From NCBI GenBank assembly GCA_964567545.1, contig CAZMNB010000005.1, forward strand, positions 1-47,859: a stretch of 47,859 nucleotides of DNA, in the 5' to 3' direction. This document shows positions 9,541-17,823 of the stretch, piece after piece (position 1 is the stretch's first letter; each line of letters opens with the position of its first letter). Both the position numbers and the translations under genes were made by a program. The notes below the pieces were generated by a model. The model was given only the letters and a program-made list of their open reading frames with translations. It was not told the origin of the DNA and did no database searches. Source of the stretch: UBA7398 sp964567545 (GTDB lineage: Bacteria; Actinomycetota; Actinomycetes; Nanopelagicales; Nanopelagicaceae).

Positions 9541-11088
9541 AACGAGAAATTTGACGTTGTAGTCATTGGTGGTGGCCATAATGGTCTTGTTGCTGCCTGT
9601 TATTTAGCCTTGGCAAATAAAAAAACCTTGATTCTGGAAGCGAAATCGGAATTAGGTGGCGCTTCAACTAGCGTGCGAGCATTTGCAGATTTTGATGCCA
9701 ACCTTTCAAGATATGCATATCTTATTTCTTTAATACCAGATAAAATTCTAAAAGACCTTGCAATTGATTTCGAAACCATTAGTCGTAAAGTTTCCTCATT
9801 CACACCGACAATTCGACACAATAGAGATATTGGATTGCTCGTAAACAGAGCGTTAGATAACGAAAGTAAAGATTCATTTTTTGAGTTAACTGGAAGTAAT
9901 ACTGAATTTGAGAAATGGGATCAGTTCTATTCTGATTTATTAAAACTTGCGCAAGTAATTGCACCAACAATGCTCTCACCACTTTTAACCAGAGCGGAGA
10001 TGCAGCAATTAATGGTAGATAACGGGCTGGCTGCGACTTGGGATGCATTTATTGAGCGGCCACTTGGCGAAGTTATAAGAAGTCAATTTAGCGATGACCT
10101 AGTTAAAGGCGTGGTCTTAACTGATGCGCTGATCGGAACTTTTACGCCCGCTGATAATTTAATGGCAAATATTTGTTTTCTTTATCATTTAATTGGTAAC
10201 GGCAGTGGTGAATGGAAAGTGCCTCGCGGTGGCATGGGTGCATTTGTAAAGAAATTAACTGATCGGGCCCTGGAATTAGGTGTTGAAATCCGAACTGATT
10301 CTAAAGTAACAAATATTGGCAACGACGGTTCACTAAAGACTATAGAAGTAAATAACAAAGAAATAGTTGCTACAGAATTTATAGCAGCAAACTGCGCTCC
10401 TCAAATCTTGGCAGAGATTCGTGGAGTTACGTCTCCGAAATACACTAAAGGTTCACAATTGAAGATAAATATGTTGCTCCAGAAATTGCCAAGATTAAAG
10501 AGTGGTACCGACCCAAATTCAGCATTTGCTGGAACTTTTCACATTGATGAAAGCTATTCTCAACTTGAAATGGCCTACCAAGAAGCGGCGGCTGGAAAAA
10601 TTCCGAGTGTTATTCCAGCCGAGATGTATTGCCACACCCTCACCGATAGCAGCATTCTTAGCGATGAATTAAATAGAGCGGGGTATCAAACACTCACGCT
10701 TTTTGCAATGCATACGCCAGCATCACTATTTGATATCGATAATGATGGCGTTAAGGCAACGATGTTGAAGAAAATATTTAATCAACTTAATCAATATTTA
10801 CTTGATCCCATTGAAGATTGTTTAGCGGTTAGTACCAATGGTGAATTATGCCTAGAAGTTAAATCACCGCTAGATTTAGAAGAAGAAGTTTCATTACCGG
10901 GCGGCAATATCTTTCATTTGGATTTGCAATTTCCATTTAGCGATTCCACAGAAATTACTCGAGATAATCGTTGGGGTGTAGAGACTGATGATAAACAAAT
11001 ATTTATTTGTGGAGCTGGCGCAGTTCGTGGTGGCGGCGTAAGTGGCATCGGTGGTCACAACGCCGCAATGGCAATTCTTGGTGCATGA
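9538..11088 (+). CDS. FAD-dependent oxidoreductase, phytoene desaturase-like
   Basis: This 516-residue flavoprotein belongs to the phytoene-desaturase/PYROXD2 (amine-oxidase-like) group. The N-terminal dinucleotide fold is clear: VVIGGGHNGLVAACYLA at residues 7-23, then the LEAKSELGGAST FAD-ribose segment. A C-terminal FAD contact GAGAVRGGGVSGIGGHNAA closes the fold. It stands alone between yajQ and tRNA-Tyr with no carotenoid genes nearby, so a carotenoid role is not supported. The substrate is unknown. The GTG start is chosen because the Rossmann fold begins at once and a -10 box lies just upstream. Confidence 0.78.
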   Translation: MNEKFDVVVIGGGHNGLVAACYLALANKKTLILEAKSELGGASTSVRAFADFDANLSRYAYLISLIPDKILKDLAIDFETISRKVSSFTPTIRHNRDIGLLVNRALDNESKDSFFELTGSNTEFEKWDQFYSDLLKLAQVIAPTMLSPLLTRAEMQQLMVDNGLAATWDAFIERPLGEVIRSQFSDDLVKGVVLTDALIGTFTPADNLMANICFLYHLIGNGSGEWKVPRGGMGAFVKKLTDRALELGVEIRTDSKVTNIGNDGSLKTIEVNNKEIVATEFIAANCAPQILAEIRGVTSPKYTKGSQLKINMLLQKLPRLKSGTDPNSAFAGTFHIDESYSQLEMAYQEAAAGKIPSVIPAEMYCHTLTDSSILSDELNRAGYQTLTLFAMHTPASLFDIDNDGVKATMLKKIFNQLNQYLLDPIEDCLAVSTNGELCLEVKSPLDLEEEVSLPGGNIFHLDLQFPFSDSTEITRDNRWGVETDDKQIFICGAGAVRGGGVSGIGGHNAAMAILGA

Positions 11089-11107
11089 TTGGTAACTAAG
11101 AACTTTT

Positions 11108-11136
11108 TTGCCAAAGAGTGGCCCTACCTTTAGACT
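11108..11136 (+). promoter_or_regulatory. Putative tRNA-Tyr promoter
   Basis: TTGCCA (11108-11113) and TAGACT (11131-11136) are separated by 17 bases, which would place the transcript start about 15 bases before the tRNA. The match is good for a sigma-70-type promoter but is judged by eye. Confidence 0.45.
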
Positions 11137-11156
11137 TCAGCGCTCAATCAATTCAT

Positions 11157-11241
11157 GGCGGGTTGCCCGAGCGGCCAATGGGAGGGGACTGTAAATCCCC
11201 CGGCGATGCCTTCGAAGGTTCAAATCCTTCACCCGCCACCA
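11157..11241 (+). tRNA. tRNA-Tyr (anticodon GTA), CCA encoded
   Basis: The acceptor stem GGCGGGT (11157-11163) pairs with ACCCGCC (11231-11237), followed by discriminator A and a genomically encoded CCA (11239-11241). The anticodon stem GGGGA/TCCCC encloses CTGTAAA, giving anticodon GTA at 11191-11193. A long variable arm lies between the anticodon and T arms, as expected for bacterial tRNA-Tyr, and the T loop reads GGTTCAAATCC. The 85-base length including CCA is normal for a type II tRNA. Confidence 0.96.
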
Positions 11242-11261
11242 GTAAATTCAGTTATAGGATT

Positions 11262-12332
11262 ATGGAAATGAATGGTTTTAGTGAACGCATTGAAAAAATA
11301 CGTGGGTTAATTATTGAACGCGGGCTAGATGGCGTTGTTTTACGTCGAAATCCAAACCTAGCCTGGGCAATCGCGGGCAGATCTCATGTTCCAACCACAA
11401 TCGATGCCGCTTGTTTTGATTTAATAATACGTAAAGAATCTGTAGTTGCAGTCACAAATGTGGTCGAAGCGCCGCGGCTAATTGCAGAAGAATTTCCAAT
11501 TGGTATAGATGTAAAAATAATTAATTGGTGGGAAGGTCGCGATTCGCAACTACCAACTGGTCCTAGATATGGTTGTGATCAATTTGGTTTTGATCGAATT
11601 GATTTAAGTACCGAAATAGAAATTATTAGAGGGTCACTTATTGAAGAAGATGTGATTCGTTATCGAGAAGTCTGCAGAGACGCTGCAATAGCCTTAGGTA
11701 GTGCAATCAAAGAAGTTGCATCTAATGATCGTGAGATTGACGTTGCTGGCAAGATTTCAAAAGCGTTATGGGAATCCGATTTAGAAATTGCTTTCTTAGG
11801 AGTTGCTGGAGCTTCGCGTGTTAATAAATATAGACACCCACTTCCGACAACTGCGCTAGTTGGTTCGCGCGTCATATCTTCGATTTGTGCTAAAAGAAAA
11901 GGATTAATTGCATCGGTCACCAGAATTGCGACATTTGGCGCGGAATCCGATGCAAAATTTTCTGAGTACCTGGGATTATTAAATGTGGAATCTTCACTTT
12001 TTGATGCCACGATTGTTGGTAGCGCTTTTAGTGAACCAATCAACGCCGCCATTTTGGCGTACTCCCAAAATGGTTTTGCTGGCGATGAATGGAAGCAGCA
12101 CCATCAAGGAGGACCAACGGGGTTCTTGCCTCGAGATTGGGCGGCAACAACTTCTAGTAATCGTTTAATTGGTACAAATCAACCAATTGCATGGAACCCG
12201 ACCGGGAAAGGCTTCAAAGTCGAGGATACTATTTTGGCAACAAACCGAGGTATTGAAATATTAAGCGTAGATCCAAATTGGCCCGAGTTAACCGTTTCGG
12301 GTCGACGTCGCCCTGATTTGCTGCGTCGGTGA
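11262..12332 (+). CDS. M24 (creatinase/prolidase-fold) family protein with degenerate metal site
   Basis: This 356-residue protein has the two-domain layout of aminopeptidase P/creatinase: an N-terminal domain (about 1-120) and a pita-bread domain (about 125-350). The tail HHQGGPTGF (residues 280-288) and KVEDTIL (319-325) are M24 landmarks. The two aspartate ligands expected around residues 205-225 are absent and the usual EPG glutamate is replaced by AWNPT (310-314), so only His and one Glu of the five metal ligands remain. It may be a non-peptidase member or use another mechanism. The ATG at 11262 is preferred because the open frame upstream runs through the tRNA. Confidence 0.7.
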   Translation: MEMNGFSERIEKIRGLIIERGLDGVVLRRNPNLAWAIAGRSHVPTTIDAACFDLIIRKESVVAVTNVVEAPRLIAEEFPIGIDVKIINWWEGRDSQLPTGPRYGCDQFGFDRIDLSTEIEIIRGSLIEEDVIRYREVCRDAAIALGSAIKEVASNDREIDVAGKISKALWESDLEIAFLGVAGASRVNKYRHPLPTTALVGSRVISSICAKRKGLIASVTRIATFGAESDAKFSEYLGLLNVESSLFDATIVGSAFSEPINAAILAYSQNGFAGDEWKQHHQGGPTGFLPRDWAATTSSNRLIGTNQPIAWNPTGKGFKVEDTILATNRGIEILSVDPNWPELTVSGRRRPDLLRR

Positions 12333-12395
12333 CGATTCGAACGGATTGTTCAGGCGAAAACTAAATGCAGAAAGTTAGAAACTTCGCTTGATTGA

Positions 12396-12401
12396 TTGAC
12401 G
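12396..12401 (+). promoter_or_regulatory. Putative -35 box for the sugar isomerase operon
   Basis: TTGACG is a near-consensus -35 hexamer 60 bases before the isomerase start. A weak -10 (TAGCAG region, 12416-12421) follows, and the 15-bp operator lies just downstream, where a repressor would block transcription. Confidence 0.35.
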
Positions 12402-12430
12402 GCAAGGTTCCGAAGTAGCAGACTCTCCCA

Positions 12431-12445
12431 AGAGGTCTTACCACT
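12431..12445 (+). promoter_or_regulatory. Operator 1 of the sulfonate regulon (FadR-type)
   Basis: AGAGGTCTTACCACT is an imperfect dyad (AGAGGT-3-ACCACT) just upstream of the isomerase RBS. Near-identical 15-mers occur before the Gfo/Idh gene (19848) and suyA (19921). The core GGT-NNN-ACC matches the operator style of FadR-subfamily GntR regulators, and one such regulator is encoded at 17110. Confidence 0.7.
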
Positions 12446-12455
12446 GGGGGGTTGC

Positions 12456-13856
12456 GTGAGCACTGTTGCTCTTGTCGCGCTAGCGCGACCTACATTTGAT
12501 TTGGCTGTAGCACAGGCAAATTTTGATAGTGCACGCAAATTACTCATTGAACTTGGGGCAGAAGTGGTCGGACCAGCAAACCTGATAATGACTCCTGAAG
12601 ATGTGGCTGCCGTGAAAATGCCACCAGCAGATCTTCACATACTTCTCATGGCTACCTTCTCGGATGCCTCGCCTGCGGTTGAATTACTAGCAAAAGTTCG
12701 TGGACCAGTTCTTGGTTGGTCAATGCGTGAGCCTGGTGCGGTTGGTGAACGATTGAAATTGAATTCAATGTGCGGAGTGAATCTTGCAGCTCACGCGCTA
12801 ATGAACGAGGGCCAATCGATTAGACACATCCATGGTGATGTTGATGAACCAGCAGTTAAAAAAGCAGTTTCAGAGGCGCTAATTGGAAATTTACCAAGTG
12901 CAGATACACCGAGATTAGTTTCAGGTGAATTGGCAACAACTGCTCAAGCGGAGATTGCGCTCGCTTGGTTGAAAGGAAAAAGAATTGGTGCAGTTGGTGA
13001 AGCACCAACAGGATTTACACCATGTCTTTATAACGTTGAGCAGATTAAATCTATATTTGGTATAGATGTTCACAAGATAACTATTGAAGATGCCTTTGCA
13101 AAAATTTCAGAAGTTGAAGATGATGCGCGTGAACTTGCTTACGCAAGTGCGTTATCAGCCCAACCATCCCTTAGCTCCGTAAATGTAAAAGAAGCTAAAA
13201 AAGTCTATGGAGTTGAAGTTGCTCTTGATTCTTGGCGAAAAGATGAACTTCTGGATGCCATTGCCATCCGATGTTGGCCGGAATTTCCGACGGAAATGGG
13301 TGCATGTATTTGCTCATCTCTGGGTCGTTTAGCAGATCGTGGCACAGTTACAACCTGCGAGCGAGATGTTTTAGGAGCAGTCACAATGTTGGTTTGTGAA
13401 TCACTCGGTTCTGACGAAAACTATTTAGTCGACATTGTAGATCTTGATGCTTCAAAAAATTTACTGCGACTTTGGCATTGTGGTTCTGCTGCTACAAAAT
13501 TGGCAGAAAGTCCTAAAAATGCAACACAAACAACGCACTGCAATCGCAAGTTAGGCGTTGCAGGTAATTTTCCGCTCAAAGCCGGACCAGTAACGATGTT
13601 CCGGATTGATCGGGATGTAGATCCGAGCAACTGCACGGGTTTACGAATGGTTGTGAGTCGAGGGGAATCCATCTCTGCTCCCAATCGCTTCCAAGGTAAT
13701 ACTGCAACGGTAATCACCAACCCTGATGCCGCTGCTTTAGTAAATGGAATAGTCACTGGCGGATACCCACATCACTTGGTCATTTCATGGATCGATGTGA
13801 GACCAGGAATTCGACAACTGGCAAAGATGTTAGGGATCCCCCTCACAGAATGGTAA
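12456..13856 (+). CDS. L-fucose isomerase-like sugar isomerase (candidate sulfoquinovose isomerase)
   Basis: This 466-residue protein has the fold of L-fucose/L-arabinose isomerases. The C-terminal half shows AIRCWPEFPTEMG, then CSSLGRLADRGTVTTCERDV and GAVTMLVCESLGS, the usual metal-site and cap segments of fucose-isomerase-like enzymes. These enzymes interconvert aldoses and ketoses. It is the first gene of an operon with a sugar ABC transporter and a sugar kinase, and it shares an operator with the sulfolactate genes. I therefore infer conversion of sulfoquinovose to 6-deoxy-6-sulfofructose. The GTG at 12456 is chosen over an upstream frame because a GGGGG ribosome site (12446-12450) precedes it and the fold starts there. 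Confidence 0.65.
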   Translation: MSTVALVALARPTFDLAVAQANFDSARKLLIELGAEVVGPANLIMTPEDVAAVKMPPADLHILLMATFSDASPAVELLAKVRGPVLGWSMREPGAVGERLKLNSMCGVNLAAHALMNEGQSIRHIHGDVDEPAVKKAVSEALIGNLPSADTPRLVSGELATTAQAEIALAWLKGKRIGAVGEAPTGFTPCLYNVEQIKSIFGIDVHKITIEDAFAKISEVEDDARELAYASALSAQPSLSSVNVKEAKKVYGVEVALDSWRKDELLDAIAIRCWPEFPTEMGACICSSLGRLADRGTVTTCERDVLGAVTMLVCESLGSDENYLVDIVDLDASKNLLRLWHCGSAATKLAESPKNATQTTHCNRKLGVAGNFPLKAGPVTMFRIDRDVDPSNCTGLRMVVSRGESISAPNRFQGNTATVITNPDAAALVNGIVTGGYPHHLVISWIDVRPGIRQLAKMLGIPLTEW

Positions 13857-13888
13857 ACAACAACATACCCTCGAAAGCAAGGATAAAA

Positions 13889-15331
13889 ATGAAAACAATC
13901 GGAATACGTTCCTTCAACGCTCGTCGTGTCGGTGTTGCTGCAACAATTCTTTTTGCACTTGTTGCAACCTCATTGCCATCTGCACTAGCAGCTGGAGAAG
14001 TTTTTGGAAAAACATGCACCACTGAGGGCGTAAGCACTGGTACAAAAACAACATCGCTTGTTTGCGCAGCAGGTTCGAACGGAAAACTCTCATGGCAACG
14101 CGTTCGCTTAGGTCAAACTTATGGCGTTCCAGTTGCAGCGCTTACACCACCAAAAGGCTCTATTGAATTCTGGCATTATCGCCCAGAAGATAAGGCTTAC
14201 TTTGAGACAATTATTGCAAACTATCAAGCAAAGTATCCTGGTACCACAATTACTCAAGTAGTTAAAACCACTACTGATTACAATGCAACCGCACGCGTAC
14301 AAATCCTCGCAAATCCAAAGGCAGCGCTTTTTGCTTCTGCTCGCGGATCGATTTTTAATGATTTTGTACTTAGTGGTCTAACTCTCGACTTGACATCCCA
14401 ACGTTTCGTAAAATCTAACATTGTTGCGAAGGGTCTAACTGCGGGCACTGTTGAAGGAAAAGTTTTAGGAATTCCTTACCACTATCTCTTCAATAACCCG
14501 GTGTACAACACTGAAATTTGGGAAAAAGAGAAGTGGACAACTCCCAAAAACCTTACTGGCTGGGTTGCCTGGTGTAAGGATGCAAAAGCAAAAGGTTATG
14601 TACCTCTTGCCTGGCCTGGAGCTACTCGCGGACAAGCTGCACAGATTTCAAATTCTGCACTTATGAATTCTGCTGCAAGTTATACCGAATTAGCCAAAAA
14701 TCTTGCGGATCTAAACTCTGGAAAGATTGATTTAACATCAACATGGTTCAAAGGTGTAGCTGATATTTATGTCAAACTACGAAATGCAGGTTGCTTTCCA
14801 GATAACCCAACTGGAGTAACCGAAGCTGCAGCTTATAATCTATTTGCAACCGGTAAATCACCAATTCTTCCAATCGGAACTTTTGCTATGGGTTCAATCA
14901 AAAATTTGAATCCAGCCCTTTCCGGTAAAATGCAATTGATGAGCATGATTCTTACAGATGGAAAAGTTGTTGCTGAAGGAATTATGAATAATACTTTCAA
15001 TCTCAGCGTAAATGCTAAGGCAACTTCAAGAGATCAGAAGATTGCTCTTTCCTTCTTGTCATATCTTGCAACAGGTCCAGTTGCCGCAATTTATGGAAAC
15101 TCGACCACACAACATGTCAATGTTCTAGATGTTGAATATACAAACGTTGACTTGATCAATACTTCATCATTTCAGGCTAAAAACACCATGCTTGCGCCAC
15201 GATTCTTACTTCTCAATACTGCAGTTTCTGATTTAACTCAGGACGCACTTATTCAAATCGTGGGTGGTAAGAGTCCGGATGATGTATTGCCTGACTTCTC
15301 CAAACAGATAAAACAAAAACTGGCTGGCTGA
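13889..15331 (+). CDS. Sugar ABC transporter substrate-binding protein with N-terminal two-cysteine module
   Basis: This 480-residue secreted binding protein is of the MalE/UgpB class (bacterial extracellular solute-binding family 1). A signal peptide covers about residues 1-34, ending ALA-A; there is no lipobox cysteine. Residues about 38-75 form a small module with two cysteines (KTCTTEG ... SLVCAAG) and a terminal LSWQRVR before the periplasmic-binding fold starts near IEFWHYRPED. It lies 32 bases after the isomerase and before two permeases, so it should bind the sulfosugar or its glycoside. The ATG at 13889 has an AAGG site; the frame upstream overlaps the isomerase. Confidence 0.8.
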   Translation: MKTIGIRSFNARRVGVAATILFALVATSLPSALAAGEVFGKTCTTEGVSTGTKTTSLVCAAGSNGKLSWQRVRLGQTYGVPVAALTPPKGSIEFWHYRPEDKAYFETIIANYQAKYPGTTITQVVKTTTDYNATARVQILANPKAALFASARGSIFNDFVLSGLTLDLTSQRFVKSNIVAKGLTAGTVEGKVLGIPYHYLFNNPVYNTEIWEKEKWTTPKNLTGWVAWCKDAKAKGYVPLAWPGATRGQAAQISNSALMNSAASYTELAKNLADLNSGKIDLTSTWFKGVADIYVKLRNAGCFPDNPTGVTEAAAYNLFATGKSPILPIGTFAMGSIKNLNPALSGKMQLMSMILTDGKVVAEGIMNNTFNLSVNAKATSRDQKIALSFLSYLATGPVAAIYGNSTTQHVNVLDVEYTNVDLINTSSFQAKNTMLAPRFLLLNTAVSDLTQDALIQIVGGKSPDDVLPDFSKQIKQKLAG

Positions 15332-15348
15332 TTAGCTCGTCGGTAGCT

Positions 15349-15387
15349 TCGAAAACCGCTCTCACATATCGTGGGAGCGGTTTTCGA
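15349..15387 (+). promoter_or_regulatory. Long RNA hairpin between binding-protein and permease genes
   Basis: The arms 15351-15365 and 15371-15385 pair over 15 positions (one G-U) around a 5-base loop, and two more outer pairs extend the stem. No T-run follows, so this is not a classic intrinsic terminator. Its place after a binding-protein gene suggests mRNA stabilisation or partial attenuation that keeps binding protein above permease level. Confidence 0.75.
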
Positions 15388-15432
15388 GGTACAAAGAAAC
15401 CGCGAAAGAATGAGACGGCAACTTATTATTTG

Positions 15433-16281
15433 ATGAGTGCACCGGCACTATTATTATTTTTAGCGTTCTACTTATATCCAGCACTTCAAAATTTACAATT
15501 TGCTACTCGTAGGTGGGATGGAATTTCTAAGCCAGAAGTGGTGGGTTTTAGAAACTTCACAAACCTGCTTACGAATGATGATCTTTTTTATAAGACACTT
15601 GGTAACAATCTTGAGTTCACATTTTTAGTGGTCTTATTTCAAACAGGCTTTGCCTTACTTTTTGCAATCTACCTTTTAAAAAATACTCGAGTTAACATTG
15701 CCCTCAGAACTTTGTATTTCTTTCCAACGATTCTCTCTTCAGTTTCCGTCGGAATGATTTGGCTATTTCTTTATGATCCCAATTTCGGCGCTATTAATCT
15801 CTTTTTTAATAAGATAGGTTTAAAAGTCTTTGCCCTCAACTGGCTTGGTAGCGAAAGTAGCGCGCTCTATGCCATTGCTTTTACGCAAGTTTGGTTTCAT
15901 ACCGGCCAGATGATGGTTGTATATATTGCAGGTTTGCAGCAAATTCCAAAAGAACTTTATGAAGCCGCAGATGTTGATGGCGCCTCTCGTTGGAAGCAAT
16001 TTACAAGCGTCACATGGCCGATGGCAATGCCTACCACAATTGTGGTTATGGCTTACATAACAATTCAATCTTTTCGAGCTTTTGATCTGATAATGGTTAT
16101 GACAAATTCAACAGCTGGTCCAAATAATGCAACTAGCATTTTTAGCACTTTGGTTTATTTCACTTTATTTAACGAGTTAAGACTTGGGTATGCCGCGGCA
16201 CAGACTATTTTCATGGTTCTAACTATGGTTCTCTTAACCTGGATACAACGTCGTGCCTTTGGAAAAAGATATGAAAAGTAA
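15433..16281 (+). CDS. Sugar ABC transporter permease (MalF/UgpA type)
   Basis: This protein of about 282 residues has six membrane helices and the cytoplasmic EAA loop (YEAADVDGASRWKQFTSVTWP, near residues 178-198) that docks to the ATPase. It pairs with the next permease and the upstream binding protein. The start is uncertain: TTG at 15430 and ATG at 15433 are adjacent, neither has a good RBS, and the frame stays open further upstream without a better start. No ATPase gene is in the operon. Confidence 0.85.
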   Translation: MSAPALLLFLAFYLYPALQNLQFATRRWDGISKPEVVGFRNFTNLLTNDDLFYKTLGNNLEFTFLVVLFQTGFALLFAIYLLKNTRVNIALRTLYFFPTILSSVSVGMIWLFLYDPNFGAINLFFNKIGLKVFALNWLGSESSALYAIAFTQVWFHTGQMMVVYIAGLQQIPKELYEAADVDGASRWKQFTSVTWPMAMPTTIVVMAYITIQSFRAFDLIMVMTNSTAGPNNATSIFSTLVYFTLFNELRLGYAAAQTIFMVLTMVLLTWIQRRAFGKRYEK

Positions 16282-16290
16282 GGGTCGGAG

Positions 16291-17106
16291 ATGATGTTTA
16301 AAATCTCGAGGGTTTTTGCATTATCTACTTTTACACTATTAATTTTAGTTCCTTCCTTAATTGTAGTTATGGGATCTTTTAAAACAGATGCCGAGGTTTA
16401 TAACAAGCCACTATCCCTACCAGAAAATTGGAGCCTGGGTAATTATCGTCGATTGTTAAGTGAGAGTGATTTAGGTATTAGTTTTAGAAATAGCGTATTT
16501 GTAACATTGCTTTCGGTTGTATTAACTTTAATTCTTGCTAGTTTAGCTTCATTTGCTATCGCTCGAATGGTCACGGTAACGGGCAAAGTTTTAGCAGGAC
16601 TTTTTGCACTTGGACTTGCTATTCCAGCACAAATTAACCTAGTTCCGATTTATTATATTTTCAAAAACTTAGGACTAACTAATTCATTTTTGGGATTAAT
16701 CACAATTAACGTAACCACAACTCTTCCTATCTCAATTTTCATATTAACGGCATTTTTTAAAGAAATATCTCGGGAAATGTATGAAGCATCAGAGGTTGAT
16801 GGAGCGTCACCTATTCGCATTTATCGTTCGATTGCTCTGCCGCTTTCGAGACCCGCAATGGGTGCTACCGCAATATTTCTATTTGTCATTAATTGGAATG
16901 ACTTATTATGGCCACTGCTTCTAATTCAAGAATCAAGTAAAAAAACTTTGCCGCTTGCAATGCTTGCATATCGTGGCGAATATTTTGTTAGTTTCTCAAT
17001 GCTTTTTACCGCAGTAATGGTTGCATCACTTCCGATGGTTATCATGTACCTATTGATGCAACGATCTTTTATTGCTGGCCTCACCGCTGGTGCTGTGAAG
17101 GGATAA
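16291..17106 (+). CDS. Sugar ABC transporter permease (MalG/UgpE type)
   Basis: This 271-residue second permease has six helices, an EAA loop (YEASEVDGASPIRIYRSIALP) near residues 165-185, and the MalG-style end ending in GLTAGAVKG. A GGAG site precedes two successive ATG codons. It is 9 bases from the first permease and 3 bases from the regulator gene, so all are one transcript. Substrate inferred from context: sulfoquinovose or sulfoquinovosyl glycerol. Confidence 0.86.
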   Translation: MMFKISRVFALSTFTLLILVPSLIVVMGSFKTDAEVYNKPLSLPENWSLGNYRRLLSESDLGISFRNSVFVTLLSVVLTLILASLASFAIARMVTVTGKVLAGLFALGLAIPAQINLVPIYYIFKNLGLTNSFLGLITINVTTTLPISIFILTAFFKEISREMYEASEVDGASPIRIYRSIALPLSRPAMGATAIFLFVINWNDLLWPLLLIQESSKKTLPLAMLAYRGEYFVSFSMLFTAVMVASLPMVIMYLLMQRSFIAGLTAGAVKG

Positions 17107-17109
17107 TAA

Positions 17110-17823
17110 GTGAGCGCTGTAAGTCCAATTGCTCCGCAGCGAGCGGCGCGTATCGCGACTCAATTAGTTGAGTTAATAGATTTGAAAAAATTAAGTCCTG
17201 GAGATCGCTTACCTCCGGAGCGAGCGTTGGCTGATTTGCTGGAAGTAAGTCGACCATCTCTTCGAGAAGCGCTTCATATACTTCAAGCGCAAGGATTAGT
17301 TCAAATCAAGCATGGTCAAGGTACCTTTGTACAAGAACCAATAGTTGCTCAAGAACTTCGGGCATCAATGATGGCGACAACTCACGGATTAAATGAGTTA
17401 TTTGATGCACGTGAAGTATTGGAAGTGCCGGCATCAAGATGGGCTGCACTTAAAGCAAACAAAGAAGATATCCGCCAACTCCGTGCTACTCTAAATCAAA
17501 TTGATACTGTTACGGCAACTTCGCCGATAGATTTTGATCAGCTTCAAGTTCTGGATGCAAGGTTTCATTTAACAATAGTGGGAATTGCGGGCAATCGATT
17601 TATAAATCAAACTCTTCATGTATTACAAGATGTTATGAAAATGTCTATGGAAACTACACTCCGATTACCGGGACGTGCCGATGTATCGCGAAATGAACAC
17701 AACTTAATTCTTACTGCAATTGAAGTGGGAGACAGTGAACTAGCATATAAGTTAACGCTTCAGCATATTACTGGTGCTAGAGCTGTTGCCCTGGCCGATG
17801 CTAAAGAGAAGAATCAGCGTTGA
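17110..17823 (+). CDS. FadR-subfamily GntR transcriptional regulator
   Basis: This 237-residue regulator has an N-terminal winged helix (LSPGDRLPPERALADLL, then VSRPSLREALHILQAQGLV, residues about 28-65) and a C-terminal FCD ligand domain with metal-site residues in FHLTIVG and NEHNLILTAIEVGD. FCD regulators usually sense small carboxylates or sugar acids. It sits inside the transport operon between the permeases and the kinase, so it probably controls the three identical-style operators at 12431, 19848 and 19921. The effector could be sulfolactate or a sulfosugar intermediate. Start is GTG; its stop overlaps the kinase start (TTGA). Confidence 0.85.
   Translation: MSAVSPIAPQRAARIATQLVELIDLKKLSPGDRLPPERALADLLEVSRPSLREALHILQAQGLVQIKHGQGTFVQEPIVAQELRASMMATTHGLNELFDAREVLEVPASRWAALKANKEDIRQLRATLNQIDTVTATSPIDFDQLQVLDARFHLTIVGIAGNRFINQTLHVLQDVMKMSMETTLRLPGRADVSRNEHNLILTAIEVGDSELAYKLTLQHITGARAVALADAKEKNQR

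Noticed and set aside
9538..11088. Carotenoid phytoene desaturase
   Set aside because: The fold matches, but no crtB, crtE or other carotenoid genes are adjacent and the sequence looks closer to PYROXD2-type oxidoreductases.
11118..11261. N-terminal extension of the M24-family protein
   Set aside because: The open frame runs straight through tRNA-Tyr, so it is not coding; the ATG at 11262 matches the start of the creatinase-type domain.
15349..15387. Intrinsic terminator
   Set aside because: The stem is strong but no T tract follows and the operon continues directly after it.
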